From positions 5,852,756-5,912,755 of the forward strand of contig NC_088318.1 of NCBI RefSeq assembly GCF_910592395.1: DNA of 60,000 bases. The letters run 5' to 3'. Below, piece after piece: positions 22,026 through 31,619 of this stretch; positions within the stretch are counted from its first letter, which is position 1; each line of letters starts with the position of its first letter. Below the pieces are notes generated by a model. That model was not told where the DNA came from. It saw nothing but the letters and a program-made list of their open reading frames with translations, and made no database searches. The stretch comes from Lineus longissimus (Eukaryota; Nemertea; Pilidiophora; Heteronemertea; Lineidae). The position numbers were made by a program, and so were the translations under genes.

Positions 22026-22302
22026 TTACCAATTTTTATTGTCATTGTTACATGTATGTAAGATTTTATTTTTGGCCTTTATGGCCTCCTGTTCGTAGTA
22101 TGTGTTAGTATTCATTGTATTCATTGTATTTACAATTAACAAGTAACAGCCCAATTTTTGGAATAGATTCAGTGAATCAGCTGTGTTGTCAAGGAATCGC
22201 ATGAATTTACTACCCTGTCTTCATAGATATTCACCCGGGATATTCACCGTTCTTATGTCTTCGGAAGAGAGTCTGTGCGCCCTTGGGACGCTTCTAAAGG
22301 AT

Positions 22303-22410
22303 GGCTGCGACAGTAGGGGCAAAGATATTTGCGTTTTGAATCAAGAAGAACTGGGTGGCTGCGACAGTAGTTGCAAAGATATTTGTGTTTTGAATCAAGA
22401 AGAGCAGGAA
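22303..22410 (+). repeat. 54-bp tandem duplication
   Basis: GGCTGCGACAGTAG...AATCAAGAAGA occurs at 22303 and 22357 with few differences. Each 54-bp unit keeps the frame (18 codons, CDS-x-x-KDICVLNQEE). Confidence 0.85.
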
Positions 22411-22422
22411 ATCTTGCATCTG

Positions 22423-22664
22423 AGGAGTGGACAAAATGTTACATCAGTGTGCAGTCATTTACCCTGCCAGACAGCTTTCTTGCATGGACCCTTTTAGGCA
22501 GCACAAGCGGAATGTTTCCAAGTCATTTAGAACTATCAGTCTGGACATGGCAACATCTCATCGAGAACCCCAGTTGATACCAGGGAAAAAACTATGTCCA
22601 ACATGCCGTAAAAAATGGGATAAACATTGTAAAGAAACTGCAGGTGATACTGACACTAACCAAG
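22423..22664 (+). CDS. 5' exon of the DDE-transposase-like gene, zinc-binding segment
   Basis: The open segment contains DPFRQHKRNVSKSFRTISLD followed by PGKKLCPTCRKKW, a Cys-rich module of the type seen at the N terminus of multicopy transposase-like proteins in invertebrates. It ends at a donor CAAG-GTTTGT at 22665. The matching intron now holds about 6.5 kb of nested insertions before the acceptor TCTTCCAG near 29448. Confidence 0.6.
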
Positions 22665-23247
22665 GTTTGTGGTATTCATTTTGAAGATAGAAATATTCAC
22701 ATTAAACTCCCTGGGCACTCTGCCACTATACATGTCGTGGCTGTTGCGGCCCCCGAGAGGGGGGGGGGGGGTATCTACTCCTAACCCCCCCCCCCCCGAC
22801 AGTATCCTAACGGCATCCCAATGCGATTGTCTTAGACACTGGGAAAACAATTTCACTGTGGTGATCGGTACACTGACAGGACAACCGTTTTTGTACTCTT
22901 ACTCATGCTGAAGGGGTTATCGGGTTATTGTCGTCCTGGGTACACATAAAGTGTACCCAGGTTCGATGTCGTCCAGTGAGATCGCGGCAATGAGCTCGTG
23001 CCCAGGGACCTGTTTCATAAAGCCTAATAAAGTACCTTTAGCCCTAATGCTAGGATAAAGTCACTCCTTAAAGGAATAACGCGTTTCATAAACGTGCCTT
23101 TAAAATATCTAGGTTAATGTTACCATTAAGAGTGTTTCAGGTAGTGGTTTTATCCTGTCTTTATTTTATTTGGTTCCTTTAAACCTGAAGGTAGCCTAGA
23201 GTTCCTTTAGTCGCGAGGACTTCGTCCAGGGTAGACGCAGAATCACG

Positions 23248-23709
23248 TTGCGCTTGATTCAGGAACGGAATAGGCGAAATCTTCGACGAGAACGGGTATT
23301 CAGGGATCGATTCAATCCATTGGATTCCACGAGAGGTGATTTATTCATCAAGAGATATCGTTTCCCGAAGAACATATGTCTCGATTTTTGTCGTCAGCTG
23401 TCGGAGGAGTTGGAGCATCCTACTCAGAGAAATGACGCCCTCCCAGTATCATTGCAAGTGTGTATAGCATTACGATATTTCGCAACCGGGCATGAACAAT
23501 CTAGTATCGGTGATATTCACCATGTGAGCACTGCGACAATATCGAGGTGTATTGGCGCTGTGTCATCCGCGTTTGCAGCACGCATTGACCAACACGTTCA
23601 CTTCGAGAGGGACCTCCAGAAGGTCAAAACCAAATTTTTTGATAACACGGGTTTTCCAAGAGTAATTGGATCGATCGATGGGACCCATTGTCGTATACGC
23701 AAGCCTCAC
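23248..23709 (+). pseudogene. HARBI1-like: Harbinger transposase, N-terminal part
   Basis: The frame contains RYRFPKNICLDFCRQL, LQVCIALRYFATGHEQSSIG (helix-turn-helix region) and RVIGSIDGTHCRI, whose first catalytic Asp is in the IDGTH motif. It is cut by the LTR element after the codons for RKPH. The open frame may start slightly upstream, near 23194. The other half is at 28339; the inserted length including target duplication is a multiple of three, so both halves are in the same phase. Confidence 0.9.
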
Positions 23710-24587
23710 TGTGACAGAGCGGCTGCTCGACACTGGACACCTCTCTGTAAAAACAGCTAACTCCTAAATGAAACTCAAAAATTTATTATAAGACAAAAAT
23801 TATTTACAATATTCACAGCTGCTGAAACTAAGGAAAGATTAGCATGTGAGATTTCAAATGTTCAGTTCAGGGGTATATCATGCCACAGGGGAAGTAGGGT
23901 TCACTGTTCAGTGTTCACGGCAACTGAGGAAATAAAACGTCCAGTTCAAAAGGAATCCATGAATAACGTCCGAATCCAAATAAGGGCCCAGATATGGCAA
24001 CACGGAGGGTAAATTGGGAGGCAATTTATGAATACGGATTCATCCGTTCCAAGTGGAATACGGAATGTAGACGTTCCGATTCCAACACGTGTGTAACCCG
24101 AGTTACAGCTGCAGCGACTCCATACGTTCACCGAATTGCGGCACCAACGCCAGGATGATCACTCGATCATGTCTTCCGACTGTAAAGTCCGGATTTCAAC
24201 GAAGTATCTCCCGAAAAGGGATTCTGTAGCTCCAGGTTATTTGACAAGGAAGCACAACTCAACTGCCTTCCTTGGAGTCTCTCTCAGTACTGCCAAATAC
24301 AGTCTACACTTCAACCATGCCTCACAATAAGGCCTAAGCCTTTGCCTCAATTACCAAACCCTCCAGTTGTCTAGTCATTGCAAAGTCATTATCCAATCTC
24401 CAATTGTCAAGCATTTCCACAACTCTCCAATTGTCCAGTCTTTCTACTTGAGTCCATGTTACACAACACTATCTAATAATGAACTTGAATGACTTAGGAC
24501 ATATTAAAATGATTACCACACTTCTTATGTAATTGGCTCACAACAAACTTAAGTGCTTTTAAATAAAGAAACATGGGATTCATCACA
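23710..24587 (-). repeat. 3' LTR of the Ty3-type element
   Basis: It begins TGTGACAGAG and ends TTCATCACA on the plus strand, and is nearly identical to 27457-28333. Confidence 0.95.
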
Positions 24588-24589
24588 TA

Positions 24590-24600
24590 CCTTCCCCCTA
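24590..24600 (-). other. Polypurine tract
   Basis: On the minus strand AGGGGGAAGG stands immediately before the 3' LTR, the usual plus-strand primer site of LTR elements. Confidence 0.8.
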
Positions 24601-24760
24601 AGAAAAAACTAGTTTAACAATTCTTCAAACAAGTTTTTCCTGAAACAAATTAAGAAGACAGTTAGTTAATAGACGATTGCTCTAACTTTGACTCACCACA
24701 GTAACAAGTCCAACATTCACACAGCAACCATCTGCCAATCATTCACATGATCCAAACAAC

Positions 24761-25396
24761 TTATATTCGGGACAGACAGTCAGCATTTGCATTCAATTTT
24801 CCGGGCTTGTGTACGATTTCAATGTCGAACTCTTGGAGTAAGATACTCCAACGTAGCAGTTTCTGGTTGGAACCTTTCACCTTATCCAACCAGACCAGAG
24901 GATTGTGATCAGTTTGTAAGATTACTTTGTGACCTAGCAAATATGGTCGCAGTAACCTAACTGACCAAACAATGCCTAAGCATTCCTTCTCAATGGTGGA
25001 ATAACGCAGTTCCCGATCTAGTAGTTTCCTACTGAGATAAACCACTGGATGTTCATCTCCGTTGTCCCCAGTTTGTGCCAAGATTCCACCTAAGCCTCGC
25101 TCACTAGCGTCTACCTGTAAGATAAAAGGCTTTGTGTAATCCGGAGGGCACAAGACAGGGCAGTTTTGCAGGGCAGATTTCAAAGTTTGGAAGGAATCAT
25201 CACACGCAGTGGTCCAAACCACCTTGTTGGGTTTCCCTTTCTTCGTTAGGTCTGTCAATGGGGCAGCTATGTCAGAGAACGAGGCAACAAACCGCCTATA
25301 ATACCCTACCAGCCCAAGAAAACTTCGCACGTCCCTCTTGGTCTGGGGTGTAGGGAAATGGGCAACAGCTTCAACTTTGGCATTCATTGGTTCCAC
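24761..25396 (-). pseudogene. Reverse transcriptase thumb and RNase H of the Ty3-type element
   Basis: It has KRDVRSFLGLVGYYRRFV (thumb/connection), FILQVDASERGLGGILAQ (first RNase H Asp), YSTIEKECLGIVW (Glu) and LQTDHNPLVWL (Asp), and ends NANADCLSRI at a stop only 174 bp from the LTR. Nothing like an integrase lies between. This fits an element whose integrase was upstream of reverse transcriptase, or a second deletion. Confidence 0.92.
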
Positions 25397-25410
25397 TTTA
25401 CCTGAACCAA

Positions 25411-25794
25411 CTACTGGCCCAGGTATGACACAGACGCATGGCCCAGGAAGACTTTGCTGGGCTTTACTTTCAAATTAGCCTTTTTCAGACGTTGAAAGAC
25501 TTCCTCTAGGTGCCTCAGATGATCCTCGAAGTTGTCAGAGAATATGGCCAAATCATCGATGTAGACGACCACATATTCTTCAGTGCCTTCTAACACAGAA
25601 TTCATCATGCGGGTGAAAGTCATCGGGGCACATTTCATCCCGAAAGGCATTACCCGGAAGGAGTAGCTCTTACCAAAAGGGGAAACGAAGGTTGAAGCTA
25701 ATTTGGCAGCTTCGGTCAAGGGAATCGCATAGTAGCCCTTGCACAGGTCAAGAACGGAGATATCCTTTGCTAACCCTCTCAACAAGATCGTCAA
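25411..25794 (-). pseudogene. Reverse transcriptase core of the Ty3-type element
   Basis: The segment has SVLDLCKGYYAIPL, FRVMPFGMKCAPMTFTRMMN and the catalytic VVVYIDDLAIFS. It is separated by one frameshift from the Gag frame on one side and by another, near 25420, from RNase H on the other. Confidence 0.9.
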
Positions 25795-27229
25795 TCCTGG
25801 GTAGGTTACCGCCGCTATCTGTTTCAGTAACGCAGTTCAAGGTACGATAGTCTACACACATACGTATAGAACCGTCTTTCTTAGGCACTATCACCAAACC
25901 TGAACCCCATCCGGTAGGTCTGGCTTCCTCGATTATCTTCGCAACTTCTAAGTCCCGGATATGCTTCTTCACCGACTCTCTGTGGCATTCAGCTAGGCGA
26001 TACGGCTTCGTCCGGACTGGCTTATTGGATGTAAGCTTGACATCATGCACAGCTGCATTGGTTGCAGAGGGAACATCTGTTTTCCCAGTCTTCTCATCCT
26101 TGTCATGTCTACCGAACTTCTTCCCATTCTTGCCAGAACCAGTCTTAGGATCAGACGTCTTGGAAAGATGTACCTTCTTACGGGACATGACGTAGAGTTC
26201 AGCAAGCTCGGTCAAATTGTCAACGGTGTCCGACTTCCTTTCCTTGATCCACACCTGTAAATCTGGCGATAACAGGTTAGACAGTTGTTCAACAATCATG
26301 AATTCACGAAGATCTTCCAAGGTTTCCACTTCGTCAATTTCAAGCCATCTGTCAAAATATTGACTTACTCTTGTCCCCCACTCTTGAAACCTTTCATCAG
26401 ACTTTTTATGGGAGGTTCGAAATTTCTCCCTATAAGCTTCTGAGCCAAGTTGATACTTTTTCAAGACAGCAAGTTTAACCTTGTCATATGAACCAATATC
26501 AGAAACAGGCATCAATGCGTAAGCCTCCCGAGCCTTACCAGTCAGGACAGCGGCTAGTCTAAGGGCCCAAGAATCATTTGGCCACTCATTAGCCTGAGCA
26601 AGACGTTCAAAGGTACGGATATACGCTTCAATGTCTTCACCTTCTTGCAATTTGGGAATTTTAGGCCCATGTTTGCCCAGCTTCCCCTGCTTCGATTGAT
26701 TCATTGTAACTTCATGAGCTCTTTCTACTTCACGACTTTTCTCCTGTCTCAAAGACCGCTCAGTTTCCTCTTGCAATCTCTTTCGCTCAAGATCCAATCT
26801 TTCACGCTCAAGCACCAATTTCTCCCTTTCAAGGTCACGCTCAATTGCAAGTTTCTCTCTTTCCAACTTACGCGCTTCATGTGCTTCACGTGCCTCACGC
26901 TCCTGCTTTTCACGCTCAAACTCTAACTGTATTTGCAACTTTTTCAGTTCCAACCCTGGATCAGACTCACGCTCAGCAGATGCACCTTTAGGCGTAGAGG
27001 ATGTGAGGCCTTTCCCCATTAGACTTTTAGGAGTGGCCTGCACATCACCAAGCCAACTTTCATGCATCTGTTTCTTCTTCTCCTCAGCCATTTCTGATTT
27101 CATAGCTTCATCATTCTTCAAGAGGTCTATGATTTGTGATTTAATCAACCCACCATAGTCTAGATCACGCTCTTCACACAACTTACGCAAATCACTCACA
27201 ACAAGCTTCTCAAAGTTTGGGGGCAGCAT
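25748..27229 (-). pseudogene. Gag fused by deletion to the start of reverse transcriptase
   Basis: From an ATG at 27229 the frame gives an N-terminal LRKLCEERDLDYGGLIKSQI segment, a long charged coiled coil rich in ERE/LER, then a capsid region with KIPKLQEGEDIEAYIRTFER and FMIVEQLSNLLSPDLQVWI. The latter resembles the SCAN domain, which is known to derive from Gmr1-like Gag. After a basic linker it passes directly into the reverse transcriptase start (GWGSGLVIVPKKDGSIRMCV). Zinc knuckle and protease are absent. The frame ends at a frameshift near 25765. Confidence 0.88.
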
Positions 27230-27438
27230 GGTGCTGCACTGCGCAAGCACACTCACAATCAAAAACACCAGTACAAGCATGAAATGTCAATCAGTGTCAA
27301 TCAAACAAAGTAGAGAACAATGTCACAACTACTGTACAGCAAAATATTGCCTAGCACCTAAAATAAGAAGAAGGATAGATGAAAACCCTTGGGGTGACGC
27401 GTTCTCGTCAGTTTTCTTTTGTCTTTACAGAGAGTGAA

Positions 27439-27455
27439 CCCCACTTCTGGTACCA
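27439..27455 (-). other. Primer-binding site
   Basis: On the minus strand TGGTACCAGAAGTGGGG follows the 5' LTR by one base. It is complementary to CCCCACTTCTGGTACCA, one base different from the 3' end of tRNA-Leu(UAA) as I recall it. Confidence 0.7.
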
Positions 27456-27456
27456 A

Positions 27457-28333
27457 TGTGACAGAGCGGCTGCTCGTCACTGGACACCTCTCTGTAAAAA
27501 CAGCTAACTCCTAAATGAAACTCAAAAATTTATTATAAGACAAAATTATTTACAATATTCACAGCTGCTGAAACTAAGGAAAGATTAGCATGTGAGATTT
27601 CAAATGTTCAGTTCAGGGGTATATCATGCCACAGGGGAAGTAGGGTTCACTGTTCAGTGTTCACGGCAACTGAGGAAATAAAACGTCCAGTTCAAAAGGA
27701 ATCCGTGAATAACGTCCGAATCCAAATAAGGGCCCAGATATGGCAACACGGAGGGTAAATTGGGAGGCAATTTATGAATACGGATTCATCCGTTCCAAGT
27801 GGAATACGGAATGTAGACGTTCCGATTCCAACACGTGTGTAACCCGAGTTACAGCTGCAGCGACTCCATACGTTCACCGAATTGCGGCACCAACGCCAGG
27901 ATGATCACTCGATCATGTCTTCCGACTGTAAAGTCCGGATTTCAACGAAGTATCCCCCGAAAAGGGATTCTGGAGCTCCAGGTTATTTGACAAGGAAGCA
28001 CAACTCAACTGCCTTCCTTGGAGTCTCTCTCAGTACTGCCAAATACAGTCAACACTTCAACCATGCCTCACAATAAGGCCTAAGCCTTTGCCTCAATTAC
28101 CAAACCCTCCAGTTGTCTAGTCATTGCAAAGTCATTGTCCAATCTCCAATTGTCAAGCATTTCCACAACTCTCCAATTGTCCAGTCTTTCTACTTGAGTC
28201 CATATTACACAACACTATCTAATAATGAACTTGAATGACTTAGGACATATTAAAATGATTACCACACTTCTTATGTAATTGGCTCACAACAAACTTAAGT
28301 GCTTTTAAATAAAGAAACATGGGATTCATCACA
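27457..28333 (-). repeat. 5' LTR of the Ty3-type element
   Basis: 877 bp, the partner of the copy at 23710. The primer-binding site lies directly left of it on the plus strand. Confidence 0.95.
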
Positions 28334-28338
28334 CTCAC

Positions 28339-28905
28339 ATCAACGAAAACGTGTATATCAATCGGAAAGGATACCACAGCATTAATGTCATGCTAGTTTG
28401 TGATTGGGATATGATCATAAATAACTGTGTGGCACGTTTTCCAGGAGGGTCTCATGACGCCTTCGTTCTCCACAGCTCAGCCTTTGGCAAGGCATTTGAA
28501 AACAATCCACCGAATGGTTGGATGTTGGGAGACTCGGGGTATCCTTGCAAGAGGTGGCTTCTGACACCTCTTGCCAGTGCCCAAATCAGACAGGAAAGGG
28601 CATTCCAGCGGATGCAAATAAGAGCCAGATGCATCATAGAACGTTGCAACGGTCTCCTAAAGCAACGGTTCAGATGCCTCCGCAATGAGATTCAATACAC
28701 ACCACAAAAGGCAAGCATTATTATTCAGTCCTGCTGCCTGCTCCACAACATTGCTGTCCGGGATAGATTGCCCTTAGTGGAGGATTCAGATGACGATGAC
28801 GATGATGACGAGGACTCTGATGATGACGCAGGGGATGATGATTTTCCTCCTCGAGACATGGATGTGAACGGCAATCAAATTCGCCAGCTTGTAATTGAGT
28901 TCTGA
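28339..28905 (+). pseudogene. HARBI1-like: Harbinger transposase, C-terminal part
   Basis: The frame continues INENVYINRKGYHSINVMLV, then RFPGGSHDAFVLHSS, GWMLGDSGYPCKRW (second Asp) and RCIIERCNGLLKQRF (catalytic Glu). A poly-Asp tail follows, and a stop at 28905. All three acidic residues of the DDE triad are present across the two halves, so the only clear lesion is the LTR insertion. Confidence 0.92.
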
Positions 28906-28971
28906 GTAAAACTCCACTAAAACATCAAATTCAGTATCAGTCCAATTACGAGATCGCTGTCTCTTGGCCAT
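28905..28971 (-). pseudogene. Truncated start of the Harbinger Myb-like gene
   Basis: Reading leftward from the ATG at 28971 the frame gives MAKRQRSRNWTDTEFDVLVE, the beginning of a Myb/SANT-like DNA-binding domain as found in the second Harbinger protein. After about 22 codons it runs into the antisense of the transposase tail, so most of the gene has been deleted. The element was thus already unable to supply this partner. Confidence 0.65.
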
Positions 28972-29779
28972 GTTCCCGGCACAGAGTTGATGCATGGAAA
29001 GGAAGTTTCGTATGTCGAAAGGGCATTGATATAATGTATAGGAACCAAAGACACTGAAATTGACACATTTTGCCACGGCTCGATCATGTATTACAAATCT
29101 CAACACAATAAGTCACTCTGCGTTCGAGTTATTTTTTTTTCACCAATGAGGTACACCATACAATCATTCAGGCCTGTTAAATTTAATGTAATGGCAGAGT
29201 AAAAACGAGTTATGAAACGCTTTTAATACGCAGCTTTAAATAGACGTTATATCCTTCCTTTATGGTACCTTGAAGGAAGTCTGTTAAAAAGTTTTATGAA
29301 ACAGGCCCCAGGTCTCTAAATCGGAACCTGGTTACAGTTTGTGAATAGAAAGTGGACCCAGGGTACATTTTCACTGGACGACATCGAACCTGGGTACACT
29401 TTATGTGTACCCAGGACGACAATAACCCCTTCAGCCTTACTCTTCCAGTATGTTTATTTGACTCATGTATGCAATCAATTGTTATTCGTGGCCAGAAAGG
29501 TATGACAGAAGCGTTATGTAAGTACATGGGTCACATATTTGGCAATGAATAACAACGATAGATGAGTCCGGGAAGGGTAAAAGTAGACATACTTATATGG
29601 CCGTCCTGTCAGTGTATGAATCGCCAGAGTGACTTTAAAAATTCTAAAATTTCTGGGGGAGCACCTCAATGATTACAGAGCATGGGGACTGCTACTGGTT
29701 ATTGGACGGGTTTTCGGGGCAATTTAGACTCGGTGCGAATAAATTGACATGCAGTGATAACTCTCATCCTCTATTGTAA

Positions 29780-30049
29780 ATGAACCATAGGAAATTGAAT
29801 GATTTCTCTTTCACCTATACATCATCTTTCAGTTCCTCAGGTACTGTTCCTTTAACAGATGACACGATACCTTGTGACCATGACGACCCCGCCCAAATAG
29901 CCAATACATCTATGCTAGAAGATGTGGCCATCCCAGCATTCAATGAGGCATACGAAGTAATAGAGACTGAAGCTGCAAGGTTATCAAAAACGCAAGCAGG
30001 AGGAGTTACAGGTTGGTGTTCGAGGTGCGTTTCAAATGAAAGAATCTAA
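29780..30049 (+). CDS. Acidic exon of the DDE-transposase-like gene
   Basis: A good acceptor, CATCTTTCAG near 29832, opens a segment reading SSGTVPLTDDTIPCDHDDPA and later AFNEAYEVIETEAARLSKTQ, without stops until 30049. It probably joins the next frame at about 30015-30036. It has no domain, only an acidic, helix-prone composition. Confidence 0.45.
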   Translation: MNHRKLNDFSFTYTSSFSSSGTVPLTDDTIPCDHDDPAQIANTSMLEDVAIPAFNEAYEVIETEAARLSKTQAGGVTGWCSRCVSNERI

Positions 30050-31614
30050 AGAAGAATTTCAGGAAGTGTTAGGTCAACTCAAAAAGAGGTTTCAAGTTGC
30101 GACTCGAAGTGAAAAAATCCAGATTTTAACTATTTTACCAAAGAGCTGGAGTATTCGACAAATAGAAACAGAATTCAGGGTAACCAACTGGATGGCGCGG
30201 ACAGCCAAACGACTGCAAGAAACAGAAGGATCTATGGCTTCACCTAATGCAAAGCTGGGCAGACCACTGAGTGACGATGTTGTGAAAACCATTCGTGATT
30301 TCTACTTGTCAGGCGAAGCTAGTCGGATAATGCCTGGGAAAAAAGATTTTGTTTCTGTGTATTCCCTTACTAAGGAAAAACGAGTTCATGTTCAGAAGCA
30401 CCTCATGCTTTGCAATCTCAAAGAGGCATACGTGCTTTTCAAATCAAAGTATCCAGAAGTCAAGGTTGGGTTTTCGAAGTTTGCAGAAATTAGGCCAAAA
30501 GAGTGTAAACTTGCAGGCGCATCAGGGACACATAATGTTTGTGTGTGTGTCTTTCATCAAGTTGAATGCCCTGAACTTAGGTCGTGACGTTAGCTATCAC
30601 CACTATCTTGCAGAAATGGTTTGCAACCCAGGGCAGTCTGCGTGCTTCCTTGGTGAGTGTGAATACTGTCCTGGTACGACTTGTATCAAGGACAGACTTT
30701 TAGAGGAACTAGAAGAACATGGCATAGAAGCCATTACTTTATACAAACAATGGATTAGTACAGATCGATGTGATTTGGTAACAATACAAAGTGATATTGA
30801 TGAATTTTGTGATGCGTTCTGCACAAATTTGAAGATCCTTGGTCCCCACGACTTTATCGCCAAGCAACAGGCCGATTTTTTGAAGGAGAAGAAGGATCAG
30901 TTGAAGGAGGGTGAGGTTATTGTACTAAACGATTTCAGTGAAAACTATAATTTCGTGATACAAGATGCCGCACAAGGGTTTCACTGGACCAATACACAGG
31001 CCACCCTGCACCCCTCCCTTGCCTATTTCAAAGAAAATGGTGCTTTACAGTGCATCAGTTGCGCATTTATTTCGGATTCACTAACTCATGATACCGTCGC
31101 AGTGAGTTATTTCCAAAATGCATTTCTGTCGCTGATCAGGTCAAAGCTTCATGGAGAACCTAAAAAGATTTATTACTTTTCTGATGGGACAGCTGCCCAG
31201 TACAAGAACAGGAAGAATTTTGCTAACCTCGCATTCCATGAACATGATCATGGAATGCCTGCTGAGAGGCATTTCTTTGCCATATCTCATGGCAAAGGAC
31301 CATCTGATGGCATAGGCGGCATTGTCAAAAGGTTAGCCACTAGGGCCAGCTTACAGGGAACACAAATTCAGACACCGCACGAGTTCTATGAATGGTCGGA
31401 GGTTCACCTTTCTGGAATAACGGCAGTTTTTTGCTCCAAGGATGATATTGAACTACGTGAAAAAAAGTTGAAGCAGAGACTAGAAAAATCAACAACTGTG
31501 GTGGGAACCCAGAAACTTCATGCTTTTTATTCTACTGATGACTCAAAAAAGCTGCTGGTGAAACGTTATTCTCACTCAACCGAGTCTCGAAGAGCGAACG
31601 CAATCAAGGCATAG
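30036..31614 (+). pseudogene. DDE-transposase-like protein, one frameshift
   Basis: The first frame (30036 to about 30558) has KIQILTILPKSWSIRQIETE (helix-turn-helix-like), MPGKKDFVSVYS and GFSKFAEIRPKECKLAGASG. The second (about 30556-31614) has GECEYCPG, VIVLNDFSENYNFVIQDAAQ, IYYFSDGTAAQYKNRKNF and FFAISHGKGPSDGIGGIVKR. The D in NDFSENY, the D in SDGTAAQYKN and later acidic residues suggest an RNase-H-fold nuclease. I recall such proteins in high copy in Hydra, echinoderms and arthropods without a settled name. A single-base change near 30558 breaks the frame. The intron upstream carries the nested elements. Confidence 0.7.
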
Positions 31615-31619
31615 TGCGA

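Larger units (their letters stand above)
18952..22150 (+). mobile_element. 5'-truncated non-LTR retrotransposon
   Basis: The element carries the C-terminal half of an APE-type endonuclease, a reverse transcriptase and a C-terminal zinc-knuckle-like region. It begins inside the endonuclease, the usual result of incomplete target-primed reverse transcription. The 5' junction is visible by comparison with 39111-39116. The 3' end is probably near 22130-22150, after a short (TATTCATTG)n tail. The clade was not determined. Confidence 0.88.
23710..28333 (-). mobile_element. Ty3-type LTR retrotransposon, deletion derivative
   Basis: Two direct LTRs (878 and 877 bp), TG...CA ends, 5-bp target duplication CTCAC (23705-23709 and 28334-28338), a primer-binding site and a polypurine tract define a complete insertion of 4.6 kb on the minus strand. 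Inside are Gag, reverse transcriptase and RNase H, but no protease, no Gag zinc knuckle and no integrase. The LTRs differ at about 7 positions and one indel, so the insertion is recent. Confidence 0.96.
23006..29308 (+). mobile_element. Harbinger (PIF) DNA transposon, interrupted
   Basis: The ends are GGACCTGTTTCATAAA and its inverse (one mismatch), flanked by CAG at 23003-23005 and 29309-29311, which fits the CWG target duplication known for some Harbingers. Removing the LTR insertion leaves about 1.67 kb. It carries one transposase gene and only the first codons of the partner Myb-like gene. Confidence 0.85.
22907..29435. mobile_element. Small MITE split by a Harbinger insertion
   Basis: The terminal inverted repeats are 22907-22979 and 29371-29435. 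They begin GCTGAAGGGGTTAT and include the palindrome CTGGGTACACATAAAGTGTACCCAG split as two 10-bp arms. The left arm has an extra 8-bp CGGGTTAT. Without the inner insertion the element is about 225 bp. CTTACTC flanks both sides (22898-22904 and 29436-29442), the likely target duplication. It landed in the pyrimidine tract of an acceptor. Confidence 0.85.

Noticed and set aside
26645-26926. Hydrophobic 93-codon ORF on the plus strand
   Set aside because: Exact antisense of the Gag coiled coil.
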